Positions 19,480-29,554 of a DNA stretch of 31,130 nt are shown here, piece after piece. How positions within the stretch are numbered: position 1 is the first letter of the stretch; the number at the start of each line of letters is the position of its first letter. Source of the stretch: Rhizophagus sp. LPA8_4_AMF (Eukaryota > Glomeromycota > Glomeromycetes > Glomerales > Glomeraceae); contig JADRCO010000548.1 in NCBI GenBank assembly GCA_021464525.1, positions 1 to 31,130 of the forward strand. Reading direction: 5' to 3'. Under the pieces are notes generated by a model, which was not told the DNA's origin, made no database searches, and was given only the letters and a program-made list of their open reading frames with translations. The translations under genes were made by a program, and so were the position numbers.

Positions 19480-19582
19480 ATATAGCTTAGTGGGTATAGA
19501 GGCTCTGCACTATAAGTAAATGATTTTATTTAGTGCAAAATTGCTATTTGTCACCAAGATAATGAAATCTCTCGGTTAAAGT
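19480..19582 (+). repeat. SINE-like repeat with box-A-like start
   Basis: TAGCTTAGTGGGTATAGAGG fits an RNA polymerase III box A pattern. It is followed by a hairpin (TGCACT ... AGTGCA) and the sequence shared with 16066-16120. No cloverleaf can be drawn, so it is not a tRNA gene. A tRNA-derived SINE remnant is the best guess. Confidence 0.3.
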
Positions 19583-20069
19583 TAGCAAAATTCTAATTAT
19601 TGAAGTATGTATTTTGTGCCAATTCTCTCAGCTTTAGCCCTAATTTTTTCGGGTATTTTCGTAATAAATTAATCGGATCTAGCCTGATCATCATAAGATA
19701 AACGCGTTTCATATATCTATACAATATTTTAAAGGATCAAGTATATTATGATATAGTTAAATATGTATAAAAAAATAAATTAAATATAGTTCTCTTTTAA
19801 TATATTTATTCATAAGATTATTTATCATATTTGAAATTCTTGAATCTTTTACCTAAATAAATTGGTACAATTGCAAGTTCTCTGTGTATAATAAATATTG
19901 TATATATATTATTATTTGCATATATAATTTTAACATTAATATAATGTATTTAAGAATCAACTAAGATATAGTCAATATTTCTTAATTTAAAGATTAGAAA
20001 TTTAAAATATACTTAAATTTTTGATTGTTATGAAGAAATCTTGAATTTATTTTAGATCAATGTTATTTT
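19583..20069. other. AT-rich spacer, nothing recognised
   Basis: No open frame, RNA gene or clear repeat is seen. Confidence 0.4.
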
Positions 20070-20893
20070 GCATATATAACTACATGTCCAGTCGTAAATT
20101 CAGATGCGTAAACTTTATCCTGTTCTTGTTTTTTCCTCTATAATTTAATTAAATAAATTCCAGAAATCATTAAAATAAAGTATACTACCAAGAGAAGCGC
20201 CTACAATGAAAGATGTCAGCAATCGTATAAAAGAAGCTTACAAATGTGGAACTATGGCTAAACAATCATTAGTCGCTCCATCAGATAAACTTCGATTAAA
20301 TAACCATTTAAACAATTAAACTGTTAATACGCTTATAAGTCTGCTGGTTTCATTATTACTGGACAGTAACCCCTCTGTAGAAAATATCATTTCTGATAAT
20401 CTCTTTTCGGTATATAAAGTGTAAGTTAAATGATGTTATTTGCTCAAAGAAGTCCGCTATTAACCGCATCAATTCCTGCATTTACGTTATCGTTCAACGA
20501 GAAATGGGTATGCGATGCTGATTTGACTGGTGTCAGCTAAAAAGAAGCGGGACGTACGAACTAAATCTTATCCACCTTTAATGTACATGTTTTATTATAA
20601 TATGGTTTATCCAAAAAAAAACTTGCAAATCATATAGCTAATAATAATACCTTTGTGAAAAACACAAGCCAAAGAAATATCATGAATTTTGATATTAAGT
20701 CATAGCGTTACTGAGACCTCGTTTGTCACCTCTGGCAACTAATTATGTTATATTATTTTGTTTTAATTGGCAGTCACTATGATAACAGGACTCGAAATAA
20801 GTTCATTGGACGCTCATGAAATCCTAACGATTTGCTGTACTTGCTGACAGAAAACAAACAGTATACAGATTATTAATAATTCGATTTGTACAT
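20070..20893 (-). pseudogene. L5: heavily decayed LamG-like copy
   Basis: Oldest-looking member of the array. Exon 1 is recognisable at 20651-20893 from the ATG through LPEVTNEVSVTL-like and ACVFHKG-like positions, but a frameshift in the signal peptide and several stops (for example TGA in the RISRAS-equivalent region) break it. Exon 2 (from about 20582) keeps the AGI and KRL-equivalent positions, then lacks about 70 bases covering the DFYIDG block. Exons 3 and 4 survive only as short matches (SLSDGAT-like, FIVGASLGSIL-like). No protein can be expected. Confidence 0.6.
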
Positions 20894-21524
20894 TGGAATT
20901 AGTTTAAATTCTTTTATGTATTGTATGCCTTGTAAGATCTTTTGAAACAGATGTACAAAGTAGTCTACCTAAAAGAACTATCATAAACTTCGGCTAGCGT
21001 ATCCCAGCTTTCTATTTAACCGAGAAATCCGCCTTTCATGTTGAAACACTAAGCGAGCTTGGTGGTTCCCATGAGGCAAAAGAGGCGTGTGTATGTGTAA
21101 ACAGACACTAATATCATACTTAACCTTGGAATTGAAAATGTAGAAATAAATTTGACCGTTTCTAAAATTGATCTAATTGATTAGTACAACTACCATGTGA
21201 TAATTGTGTCATCAAGCGATTTATTTAATAGCCAATCGTTACATAATTTTTATCGTAGAATAAAAAATTCCTAATCTGGCTTTATGCGTTGTTCTACAGT
21301 TCTTTTTATTATAAAACTCTAAGTTCCCGCGAAGTTCTCTGTAAAGATCATCAAAATACTTGCAATGTATTGGACGAATTAGGAAAAAATTTAGCAGTAA
21401 ATTTAATTCTTATAGTATTCTTAGAGTTACCGAAATCGTTAAATATAATTCAGCGCTGATGAACGGTTTAACAAGTTTGGTTTTATCATAATAACTTTCT
21501 CTCAACATTTCGCTAAAGTACTCT
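20894..21524. other. L5 upstream flank, no gene
   Basis: Matches to the upstream flanks of other copies occur (CATGAGGC...GAGGCGTG at about 21070-21092, also seen at about 15821 and 13804). Beyond that, no supported gene is found. Confidence 0.35.
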
Positions 21525-21667
21525 TTCCTGTTTCTGAAACTTATCCAATACGCCTATAACAAACATAGTGCGGCCCACACCATTATCATTAGAATTGGGC
21601 AGCAGAATGGCGGATGTACCATAACACTCGTGGTAATGAACAGCAATATGATTCCTTATTCAAAACA
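21525..21667 (-). pseudogene. Possible coding fragment, unknown
   Basis: A - strand frame from about 21667 gives roughly 45 coding-like residues (HIAVHYHECYGTSAILLPNS, NGVGRTMFVIGVLDKFQ) to a TAG near 21525, with no ATG and a possible acceptor (GAATAAG) just before it. A second frame continues with KEYFSEMLRESYYDKTKLVK, so a frameshift is likely. The family is not recognised. Confidence 0.22.
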
Positions 21668-22019
21668 AAATATGATGAATAAATTTACATTTTCTCTCTT
21701 TTTCGAAATAATATAAAAAGTACCAAAATTAAGAAACTTGTAAGGTATCACAAATTCTTCTATCAAGTTTCTCGCCCATTTTTTTTTATATCATTCAGCC
21801 AGTACTTGTTTTTAGAAATGATTTATTTGTTAAGCAACGATTTTATTAGCGTAAGTAACGATTTAAGTAACGTAACTTACGTGAGTAATGATTTATATTT
21901 ACTTTTAAGTATTTCTTCATTATGTAGCGTAATTTGATTTATAAATTTATTTAACGATTTAATAAAAAAAAATTTCCATACCATTTTTTTTAAAAAAATA
22001 TTGCGAACCAATAAAAATC
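21668..22019. other. AT-rich sequence with GTAACGATTTA repeats
   Basis: About 21830-21960 holds repeated (A)GTAACGATTTA and GTAACTTACGT words, a short degenerate tandem repeat. No gene is seen. Confidence 0.4.
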
Positions 22020-22140
22020 TGTTTGACATGTTTGACCCTGTTGATCTATCAGATTAAACGGGTCAAATGGGTCAAGTCAGGTTGAAAGTCTAACCTGACC
22101 TTGACCTGATCTGATTTTTCTTTCAAGTCAGGTCAGGGTT
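22020..22140. repeat. GGTCAAGTCAGGTT inverted repeats
   Basis: Words of the type GGTCA, GACCTGA and TCAGGTC are packed in both orientations. The main hairpin pairs 22070-22083 (GGTCAAGTCAGGTT) with 22092-22106 (AACCTGACCTTGACC). No flanking duplication is seen. Confidence 0.55.
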
Positions 22141-22461
22141 AAATTACAATTATTAAATAAAGAAATATAACTAAAAGCTGAAATATAAGTCTTCCTAAAA
22201 AAAAGAAAATAGGAACATTAATAATGCTCTAAAAGAAATAAAAAGATACAAATAAGAAGTACAACACTCACCTTTTCTACTTGTGATTATAAAATTCATA
22301 CCGAAGTATAAGATATTTATAAAGTAATAACGTTAATAACATTTTCAAATAGAAAAAAAGATATTGAAATAAAAAAAATTGTGAAACTTACCTTTCCAAC
22401 AAGATCCATACTGAAGTTCAAAGTGTTTCTAAAGAAGAAAAATAAAAATAACGTAAACAAG

Positions 22462-22874
22462 GTTACAACGAATTTTGATTTAACGAATTTCTTAATATAG
22501 CGAATTTACCAATTTTTTCATATAAAAAAAATCTTGTTATACCGAAGATTACTAGTAAAATGCTGTATACCGTTTAACGAAGTAAGTCTATAACCAGTAT
22601 ATAAAATATATATAAAATGACTCTTATTATAACGAATTTTTATTTAATATAACGACCAATGTACTTTTATTAATAAACTACTTTACAGACTCGAACCATA
22701 AAAAATTAAATTGATACTAATGCTAATGAATTAAAATTTTGAATTATTAATACATTTATTCTATAAGATTCATTCGATATACCGGAACCTCGATATAACG
22801 GAATTCTTGATATAACGGATTTTTGACAAATTTTACTAATGGAACGGATGGTTCCATCATATTGAATTTCACTG
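22462..22874. mobile_element. Degenerate pogo/Tigger-like (Tc1/mariner) non-autonomous element
   Basis: The right end, read on the - strand, begins CAGTGAAATTCAATATGATG and continues with repeated ATATAACGGAA and CGATATAACGG words, as in pogo/Tigger termini (known pattern CAGTgaaacctCGATATAACG). The left half has matching AACGAATTT and TATAACGAA words in opposite sense (22468-22510, 22632-22660). The left terminus is eroded. No transposase frame is present. Confidence 0.5.
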
Positions 22875-23439
22875 TGTAATATGTTTTAAAACCATATCTC
22901 TCATCTTTTGTGTTTATTTTTATTAAATCCAAGCCAAAGTCTAATCTATCCCATTCTTTTTTTATTTATCATTATAAATACTAATTCATTCTACAAATTT
23001 CAGACTTTAATTAGCTAATAGAATAAATTCAAAAATAATCTCAATATATCATATAAACAATATCACGGGTAAGTAGTCAAATGTCTAAAGCGGTTAAATC
23101 GCCTAATTTAGACAGCTCGAATATGACAAATAATGGCGTGACAAATGAGATTTTAGTCACCAGAAAAATGGAAAAATCAGTTCGAATAGTTAATAAAAAT
23201 GAAAAATGTATTTCTCGAGATCACGTGATTTAACTCCAGACGTCATGTAATTGGCGTAGTGTTGGTTTTTTGTGAAACGTTACTTGTCATCACTTTTGAC
23301 CATGGTGGCTTTCCATAAAAGACTAAAAAACACACAGAATGATCATTTATTTGGAATTTAATTTTGTTTAAAATTTTTTTTTTACAATATTTTCAATATT
23401 ACGAAAAATTATACAACTATAAAGATTATTTTGTAAAGG
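22875..23439. promoter_or_regulatory. Upstream region of the F-box gene
   Basis: A perfect TCACGTGA palindrome lies at 23221-23228, about 210 bases before the F-box ATG, and an A/T-rich stretch with TATAAAG-like text lies at 23410-23425. Nothing coding is seen. Promoter use is inferred from position. Confidence 0.3.
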
Positions 23440-24912
23440 ATGTCAAAACTCAATAAAGATATTCTTTTCTTAATGTTTGAAGAATTACAAGACTATTCGA
23501 AATCCCTCTTTTCATGCCTAATGGTCAATAAATTTTGGTGTGAAACTGCGATTCCGATTTTATGGAGGAATCCCTGGTGCTATGATATTAATTATAATAA
23601 TAAAAATTATTTATTTATAATCATTGCTTCTTATTTACCTGATGATATTAAAGAACTCCTAATGAGACAAGGAATTCAATTACTGTCAGTTTTACGCCAA
23701 CCACTTTTGTTTGATTATCTATCTTTTTGTAGAAGTATTAATGTAAACATCATAAACATTATAACTTATATTGGATCATCTTTAGCTTATAATCAATTTC
23801 TTTTACAAGAAGAATTTTATGGCCTTTTTATGAAGAAATTCCCAGAATTAAAGTATTTGGATATGAGATCAATTAGACATCAATTATTTTATTTTCCAGA
23901 AGCTAGGCTTCGTTTTGAATCACTTTGTGAATTAAAATGTGATACGTCAGTTGATTCTTCATATTTTTATGGGTTGGCACATCTATGTCAAAACATACGG
24001 AAACTCATCGTTGTTAATGTAGATCCAAGTAATTATCATGGGGTTTCTAAATTAATTGGAGTCCAGAAAAATTTAAAGTATTTTAAATGGAAGGATGATC
24101 ATGGTGTATATGCTCCTGGATCAGATGGAGATTCTTACAAAGAGATTCTTCTTGCATTAGAAAAACATGCAAATATTATCAATCATTTAATTTTACACTT
24201 TATGTTTACTGATCATACATCGCACAAGGTACTTCCAAAATTTCATAAACTAAAAACATTGAAAACTAGTTTTGGACCTTTTAGAGAAGAACAATTAAAA
24301 ATGTACATTTATCATGAGCTTGAGATCTTTAAGATAAATTTTTATGATTTAAAAGCGGCTTCTATTATAATTGAAAATAGCGGAAGATGTCTAAAGAAAA
24401 TCTTATTGGAACCTTATGGTTTTGATGAGTATGTTGATAACTTTATTGAAGATTCTCTTATTTTTATACGTAGTATTCATAAAAATTGTCCTTCAATTGA
24501 ATATTTATCTCTTATATTTTCAGCATCAAATGAATATTATACTGAACTTGAAATATTACTAAAAACTTGCCAAAATTTGAAATCATTATTATTAGTTATG
24601 TTTGATCATACATACTATGAAGAATTAACTCAGGAAAACACTTTAGAATATGGAGAAAATATATTAAGAATACTAATTAGTTCAACACCGACCAATATAA
24701 AAGAATTTAGATTTGGTGGTGATTTTGAATTCTCTTTAGAAGCCTTAGAGGAATTCTTAGAAACATGGGAAGGTTGTGCACTTTCCATTCTCACTTCCAA
24801 TTATATTTATGAAGGAGAAAATTATAAAAAACTGATTAATAAATATAAAAATAACGGAGTAATCAAAGATTTTAGATATGAATCTTATAGAAATGTAGTA
24901 AATATGGATTAA
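23440..24912 (+). CDS. F-box protein with leucine-rich C-terminal region (490 aa)
   Basis: A single uninterrupted exon from ATG at 23440 to TAA. Residues about 2-47 form an F-box (NKDILFLMFEELQ, then SCLMVNKFWCETAIPILWRN), the segment that binds Skp1 in SCF ubiquitin ligases. The rest has irregular leucine-rich repeats (for example LKYLDMRSIR, LCELKCDTS, IRKLIVVNVDPS, CLKKILLEP, IEYLSLIFS, LKSLLLVMF), expected to present the substrate. The plan and length match the large F-box family of arbuscular mycorrhizal fungi. The substrate cannot be predicted. There is no signal peptide or membrane segment. It is the only long intact + strand gene here, and an AATAAA follows the stop at about 24965. 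Confidence 0.9.
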   Translation: MSKLNKDILFLMFEELQDYSKSLFSCLMVNKFWCETAIPILWRNPWCYDINYNNKNYLFIIIASYLPDDIKELLMRQGIQLLSVLRQPLLFDYLSFCRSINVNIINIITYIGSSLAYNQFLLQEEFYGLFMKKFPELKYLDMRSIRHQLFYFPEARLRFESLCELKCDTSVDSSYFYGLAHLCQNIRKLIVVNVDPSNYHGVSKLIGVQKNLKYFKWKDDHGVYAPGSDGDSYKEILLALEKHANIINHLILHFMFTDHTSHKVLPKFHKLKTLKTSFGPFREEQLKMYIYHELEIFKINFYDLKAASIIIENSGRCLKKILLEPYGFDEYVDNFIEDSLIFIRSIHKNCPSIEYLSLIFSASNEYYTELEILLKTCQNLKSLLLVMFDHTYYEELTQENTLEYGENILRILISSTPTNIKEFRFGGDFEFSLEALEEFLETWEGCALSILTSNYIYEGENYKKLINKYKNNGVIKDFRYESYRNVVNMD

Positions 24913-25373
24913 GATATGAGTTAACATAAACATTTGGAATCAATGTATTTTTAGAAAAGTATTCAATAAATGATTTTAACCTTAAGAATCTTCATTTAAT
25001 ATTATGTAATTTATAGGTTTAAAAGTCTTGGTTATCAAACTACTTCGTCTCCCACTTGCTTATAGTAAAAACCATTATTTATATTCAGTTGGTCCTTAAT
25101 TCTGTTATTATAACCTTACATTGACTTATCAAGATTTATAACAGGTAGCATTTGTAATCTCTTTACATAGGCGGAAAAGATCTATGAAAAATTAGTATAC
25201 ATTTAGTCTGTATATTAATTAATTATTCGAAGTAATTAAAAAAAATTCTCCAAATGGGCCCAGAATTAGTACGAAGATAAGAATAATTTAGCCAAGATTA
25301 CACCAATAACTTTACAAATGACCATTTCACACACAATTTATTTACAAATATCTTTATACTATGACAACATTTA
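24913..25373. other. Intergenic region between convergent genes
   Basis: It contains the F-box 3' flank with an AATAAA signal at about 24965. No gene is seen. Confidence 0.45.
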
Positions 25374-25505
25374 AAATAAAATACATCCGGTAAGAGAAAC
25401 ATGGAATAAAATACATCCGGTAAAAAAAATGGAATAAATACATCCGGTTAAAAAAAAAAAATGGAATAAAATAAACATCCGGTAAAAAAAATGGAATAAA
25501 AAAAA
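25374..25505. repeat. Tandem repeat AATAAAATACATCCGGTAA (4 units)
   Basis: Four to five units of 27-32 bases, each with AATAAA(A)TACATCCGGT followed by an A-run and ATGG, lie about 60 bases beyond the stop of the glutathione transferase gene, probably within or just past its 3' UTR. Units differ mainly in A-run length, as expected from slippage. Their polarity is AATAAA on the + strand, so they would be antisense to that transcript. Confidence 0.75.
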
Positions 25506-25564
25506 ACGTAAGAAAGATTGATTGAAGGGTAACTCGTTCAAATATTACGTTTGTATATTATAAC

Positions 25565-26379
25565 CTATTTTTCATCCGTTGATTTCCATTTAAATATACT
25601 TTGAGCTTCTTTAACAAATTCATTCAATTTTTCAGGATTATCAAGAATTTCTTGAACTATATCAGGAGTGGGTACATTTAAACCTTTTTGAACAGCAGGT
25701 CTTGCACTAATACGTACAACCCAAGCTTTTAAATTTGGAAATTGATCAATACTTGGTATACCAGCAAGGAAATATTCTCTGACCCACGGGAAACTTATAG
25801 CATCCGCTAAAGTATATTTGTTTCCTACCAAATATTCTTTACCTTCCAAAGCACTATTCAAAACGGAGTAAAGTCTTTTGGTTTCATCGGTATATCGTTT
25901 AATGGCGTATGGAATTTTTTCTGGTGCGTACCTATTAAAGTGTACAGCTTGTCCTTGCATAGGTCCAAGACCTCCCATTTGGAACATAATCTATTTTACA
26001 AAGTTATTTCGTAAAAAGTTAATTTTTATTTCATCAATTTATTTTTATTGCGTAAAAAAAAGATATTTACCCATTGAATAACTTGACTTTTTAAATCAGG
26101 ATCCTTTGGCAATAATTTTCCTTCGGGATCATAATGTTCACAAAGATAGATCATAATTGCACCACTTTCAAATACGTGAAAATCTCCTCTACTATGATCA
26201 GTAATAGCAGGAATTCTGCCATTCGGATTGACTTTTAAAAACCAAGGTTGTTTTTGTTCATTATTTTTAAAAGAAATTTCTCTTGCTTTATAAGGAATTC
26301 CTAATTCTTCAAGGACGATGCTTACTTTTTGCCCATTAGGAGTTCCAGCAGAGTAAAGAGTGATATCGGGAGTAGTCAT
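25565..26379 (-). CDS. Ure2/nu-class glutathione S-transferase-like protein (2 exons, 244 aa)
   Basis: Exon 1 26071-26379 (309 nt) and exon 2 25565-25990 (426 nt) are joined across an 80-nt GT-AG intron in phase 0, giving 244 residues from the ATG at 26377-26379. The N-terminal thioredoxin-fold domain (about 5-88) has the TPNG motif (13-16), whose Thr and Asn contact glutathione in nu-class enzymes, NPNGRIPAI with cis-Pro57, and ESG (71-73) for the gamma-glutamyl group. The all-helical domain begins with [24 protein letters not shown] text (shown in two parts across the splice), typical of YfcG/Ure2p relatives, and ends with an ADAISFPW core. Known relatives reduce disulfides or peroxides with glutathione. 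It is cytosolic by lack of targeting signals. It is intact and looks housekeeping. Confidence 0.9.
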
Positions 26380-27524
26380 TTTTTTGTGTAATTTGGTTTT
26401 AATTATTGATCTTTAACTTTCTAATCTTGTTTATTCTCTCGTTAAAAAAAAAAAAAAAAAAAATTTCAAAAAAAATGAGATGATATTTATAATTTTTTTC
26501 CAAAATGATGAGTAATTTCTTTCTTTGATTTGTAATAATTTCATATATCTAGAAAACGAAAGAAAACGAAAGAAAAATCATGCAAATAAACTAACTAGGA
26601 TGATCATCATGAATAATTTAATGATTTACCTTTTGAGGTTAATACGTAACGTAATGAATACGTCTACGATGTTGGTGTTCTTTTAAGTGATTAATAATAT
26701 ATATAATTCGTTAGAGATAAAAATAATATATTAAAATATATTAATAATCAAGATTTACTCCATTGATAAATTAATGTACATGTATTTATATATTTTAATA
26801 CGCGATTTCATTTTATATTCTCAAAAACACAATGTATATGACAATTCTCTCAATTCTCTTCCTCTTACGATCCGCCAATCCGAATCAAGACTACATCTCA
26901 ATGTAAAATTAAAAATAGAAATTAAGCTCTTGACGTAGTCAAGGAGAGAAATAAAAAGGGCGCGGTCATTGAACAATCTTGCGGAAAAATCGAATTAGAA
27001 TTTAGGAATAAATAGGCCTTAAGATATAATAGGTAGAAAACTAATCATGTATCACAGGTTGCGTCCCACACTTTTGTCTGTGATATCACATAAAAAAAAG
27101 TGCGATTTTGTTTTTAATGATAAATATCATTCACGGACGAATTCTTTCATTGTAATACAGTTTCGGATGTTGTTGGCATAGGATTGGAATGAATTTGTTC
27201 CTAATCAATTGACAAGCTCATTATAGTCAAACATGCCCCTTGGATCTCTGGTGTTTTGTTAATAACAACTATGATTTCGTCCGGAATATGCTCATATATT
27301 TATCAAAATTTGTCAATTGTATATACAGTACTTTGTCATATATAAACCTTCTAGTTTTGCGTCAATTGTTTCTTGATGGCCGTTTACTCTCAGACACTTA
27401 TTAAATAATTATGTTGTAATTGTATAAACGATTAAAGATAAATTCATTTTTCATAATTGTGCATTCTACCACGTGATCCCGTTATGAGCTATAATAAGAT
27501 TAAACGTTATTAAAAAAAACAGTG
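26380..27524. other. AT-rich intergenic region, no supported gene
   Basis: It holds the transferase 5' flank with a T/A homopolymer at about 26444-26465 and a GAAAACGAAA tandem at about 26555-26575. A 24-codon open frame with a hydrophobic start (26832-26906) is too short to call. TATCACAG and CTGTGATA at about 27050-27090 form a short inverted repeat. Confidence 0.45.
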
Positions 27525-27645
27525 TAAGGTTTTACATACAACTTGGCGGAATTAAACCATCTTAGATTATAACACTTAAAACTATGCTCCAAATGTATAA
27601 CCTGAAAACTACTTAAAACTTTAAAATATACAACTTGTCCCTTTC
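27525..27645. repeat. Diverged dispersed repeat, copy 1
   Basis: GGTTTTACATACAACTT...GAATTAAACCATCTTAGATTATA...CTGAAAACTAC is similar, over about 110 bases, to the segment at 28138-28270. Neither has coding content. Confidence 0.45.
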
Positions 27646-28137
27646 GCCCAAATAAAATCCTAACACTATTTATAATAAAATCTACATGTAAATTCTAATA
27701 AAAATATAAACTATAATGATCGTCAAAATTGATCTACTTTAAATTCATAATGATAGTATATAGAGTTTAATAAATTTGGACTAATTCGAAATGTATTATT
27801 CTCCTACTATTTACCAGCTCAGAATAACTTCAAAAAGACACATGCTATGAAGTATTCCAGTCAAAATCTTATGTAAATATGTCTACAACTATAATAAATA
27901 TATAAAATAAATATAAGAAATATAAGAAATAAAGAAATATAAGAAAAATATACCACAATATGTAGATCATTTGTGGCGCAGTAAATCAAATGACTACCAA
28001 ATGATTAATATCATGTGGTGACTGACTTACAGTATTTTTTCATCTAATACTATATTAATACTGCTCCCAGAAAGTCTTATAAACAATTATGTAAAAAATA
28101 TAATAAGTATTCAGTTATAGAAAATTAGATTTTCATT
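27646..28137. other. AT-rich spacer with (AAGAAATAT) microsatellite
   Basis: A short run of AAATATAAGAAATAT units at about 27897-27952. No gene is seen. Confidence 0.4.
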
Positions 28138-28270
28138 AAGGTTTTACACATAACTTAAAATATAGTTAATCTTTTGTTGGTAAAATTAAACTATCTTAAA
28201 TTATATCGCTAAAGAATAATACTTTTAGAATATAATCTGAAATCTGAATACTTTTTAAAATAAAATACTA
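28138..28270. repeat. Diverged dispersed repeat, copy 2
   Basis: AGGTTTTACACATAACTT...AAATTAAACTATCTTAAATTATA...CTGAAATCTGAATAC matches copy 1 at 27525-27645, same orientation. Confidence 0.45.
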
Positions 28271-28299
28271 ATTTGCTTCTTGATTAAAGTATAAATATA

Positions 28300-28740
28300 A
28301 TAAATAAAATAATAAAGAAATTAATTAGAATGAATTTAATAAATTGATAAAAAAAAATAATAAAATAAAAAAAATATTTAAATAAAATATTAAAAATAAA
28401 ATATAAATAAAAAATAAAAAAATAAAATATTGATAATTTTGCATTTGGATATTAATATAATCTCTTCTTAGCATACCAATAGAATTATTTTGCATTATTA
28501 CATCTATTAAAAATTAATTTGAAAATTTCGTACTCTAATAAAAATAAAATACTAATTAAAAAATAAAATGTTAATAAAAATAAAATATCAATAAAAAAAT
28601 AAAATATTGATAAAAAAAATAAAGTATTGATAAAAAAATAAAATATTGATATTGATATTAATAATAATAATAAAAATAATATAAAAAGAAATCCCAAATA
28701 ATAAAGAAATTGAAAATTGAAAAAATTGAGAAAATTGAAA
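28300..28740. repeat. Low-complexity AATAAAAT tract
   Basis: About 440 bases, almost entirely A and T, made of AATAAAATA and ATTGATAAAAAAATAAA words repeated imperfectly. The 106-codon reverse frame through it is pure Phe/Leu/Ile low complexity and is not a gene. Confidence 0.7.
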
Positions 28741-29003
28741 TAAGTATATGATCTACATAATTTTACTATACCATATTCTTTTTTAATAATAAATAAATAT
28801 AACATAGAAGTACTTTGAAATTACTTGTCTTACTTGTTTTTTTAAGAGCTCATTCTCTTTAATTAATTGGTCTAAAAAGTATATAAACATTAAAGTTGAT
28901 ATTTTCTATTTCAACTTTAAAGTATATAAAAGACCAATTCATTTAATTCTATTACTTTAAAATGTTTTGAAGAGTTTGCATCTCAAATCCCAATATTGAT
29001 TAA

Positions 29004-29188
29004 TTATATCTAAAATTAATTGAGGAATTTTATAATTAGACTTTGATCTCAGTTCTTGATTATTCTAATAGCTAAAAATTCATTATGGGATACATTATAT
29101 TAAGAAGACAATTCTGTACTTCATATGTAATGATTCCAAATCCATAAATATCACTTTCTTGAATACAGTCAGACCTCCATATAATCAT
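29004..29188 (-). pseudogene. Kinase C-lobe fragment, copy a
   Basis: On the - strand the frame reads QESDIYGFGIITYEV, the kinase subdomain IX 'sDvySFGi' block, then decayed sequence corresponding to a KIPQLILDIINQYWD-like subdomain XI, with several stops and shifts. The 185 bases are nearly 90% identical to 29371-29554. The N-lobe, catalytic loop and APE motif are absent. Confidence 0.5.
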
Positions 29189-29370
29189 CTTTTTAATTCA
29201 AAAATTAAAATCCAATATAAATAAGATTTATGTAATTTATTATATTTTATCCTTTCATTTTGTGTATCTTCCATCATGATCAAATCATTTCTTGAAATAG
29301 AAGATTTAGACATTTAGTGCAAATCTATTTCTTCTTTGTGCAAAAATGTTTGTTGATGGTGACACTTTTA

Positions 29371-29554
29371 TTATATCTAAAATTAATTGAGGAATTTTAT
29401 AATTAACCCTTGATCTCAATTCTTAATAATTCTAATAGCTAAAAGTTCATCATAGGATATATCCTGATTAGAAAACAATCCTGTACTTCATATGTAATAA
29501 TTCCAAATCCATAAATATCACTTTTTTGAATACAGTCAGACCTCCATATAATCA
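29371..29554 (-). pseudogene. Kinase C-lobe fragment, copy b
   Basis: The same fragment as copy a (QKSDIYGFGIITYEVQDC), 367 bases upstream in transcription terms and directly downstream of the N-terminal kinase remnant at 29769-30285. Both copies break off at the same sequence, TACAGTCAGACCTCCATATAATCAT. The region between here and 29769 has a TTTCTTTCAG acceptor and a few kinase-like residues but lacks the catalytic loop. Confidence 0.5.

Noticed and set aside
19485..19560. Possible tRNA gene (box-A-like TAGCTTAGTGG)
   Set aside because: No cloverleaf, anticodon stem or proper box B can be drawn; treated as a SINE-like repeat.
25374..25505. CRISPR-like direct repeats
   Set aside because: Units are contiguous without unique spacers and the genome is eukaryotic; this is a minisatellite.
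25878..26081. + strand open frame over the transferase intron
   Set aside because: Antisense to the transferase exon 2 and intron; shadow.
26832..26906. 24-residue open frame with hydrophobic N-terminus
   Set aside because: Too short, with no supporting signals; chance occurrence is likely in sequence of this length.
28485..28805. 106-codon - strand frame rich in Phe, Leu and Ile
   Set aside because: Translation of an AATAAAAT low-complexity tract.
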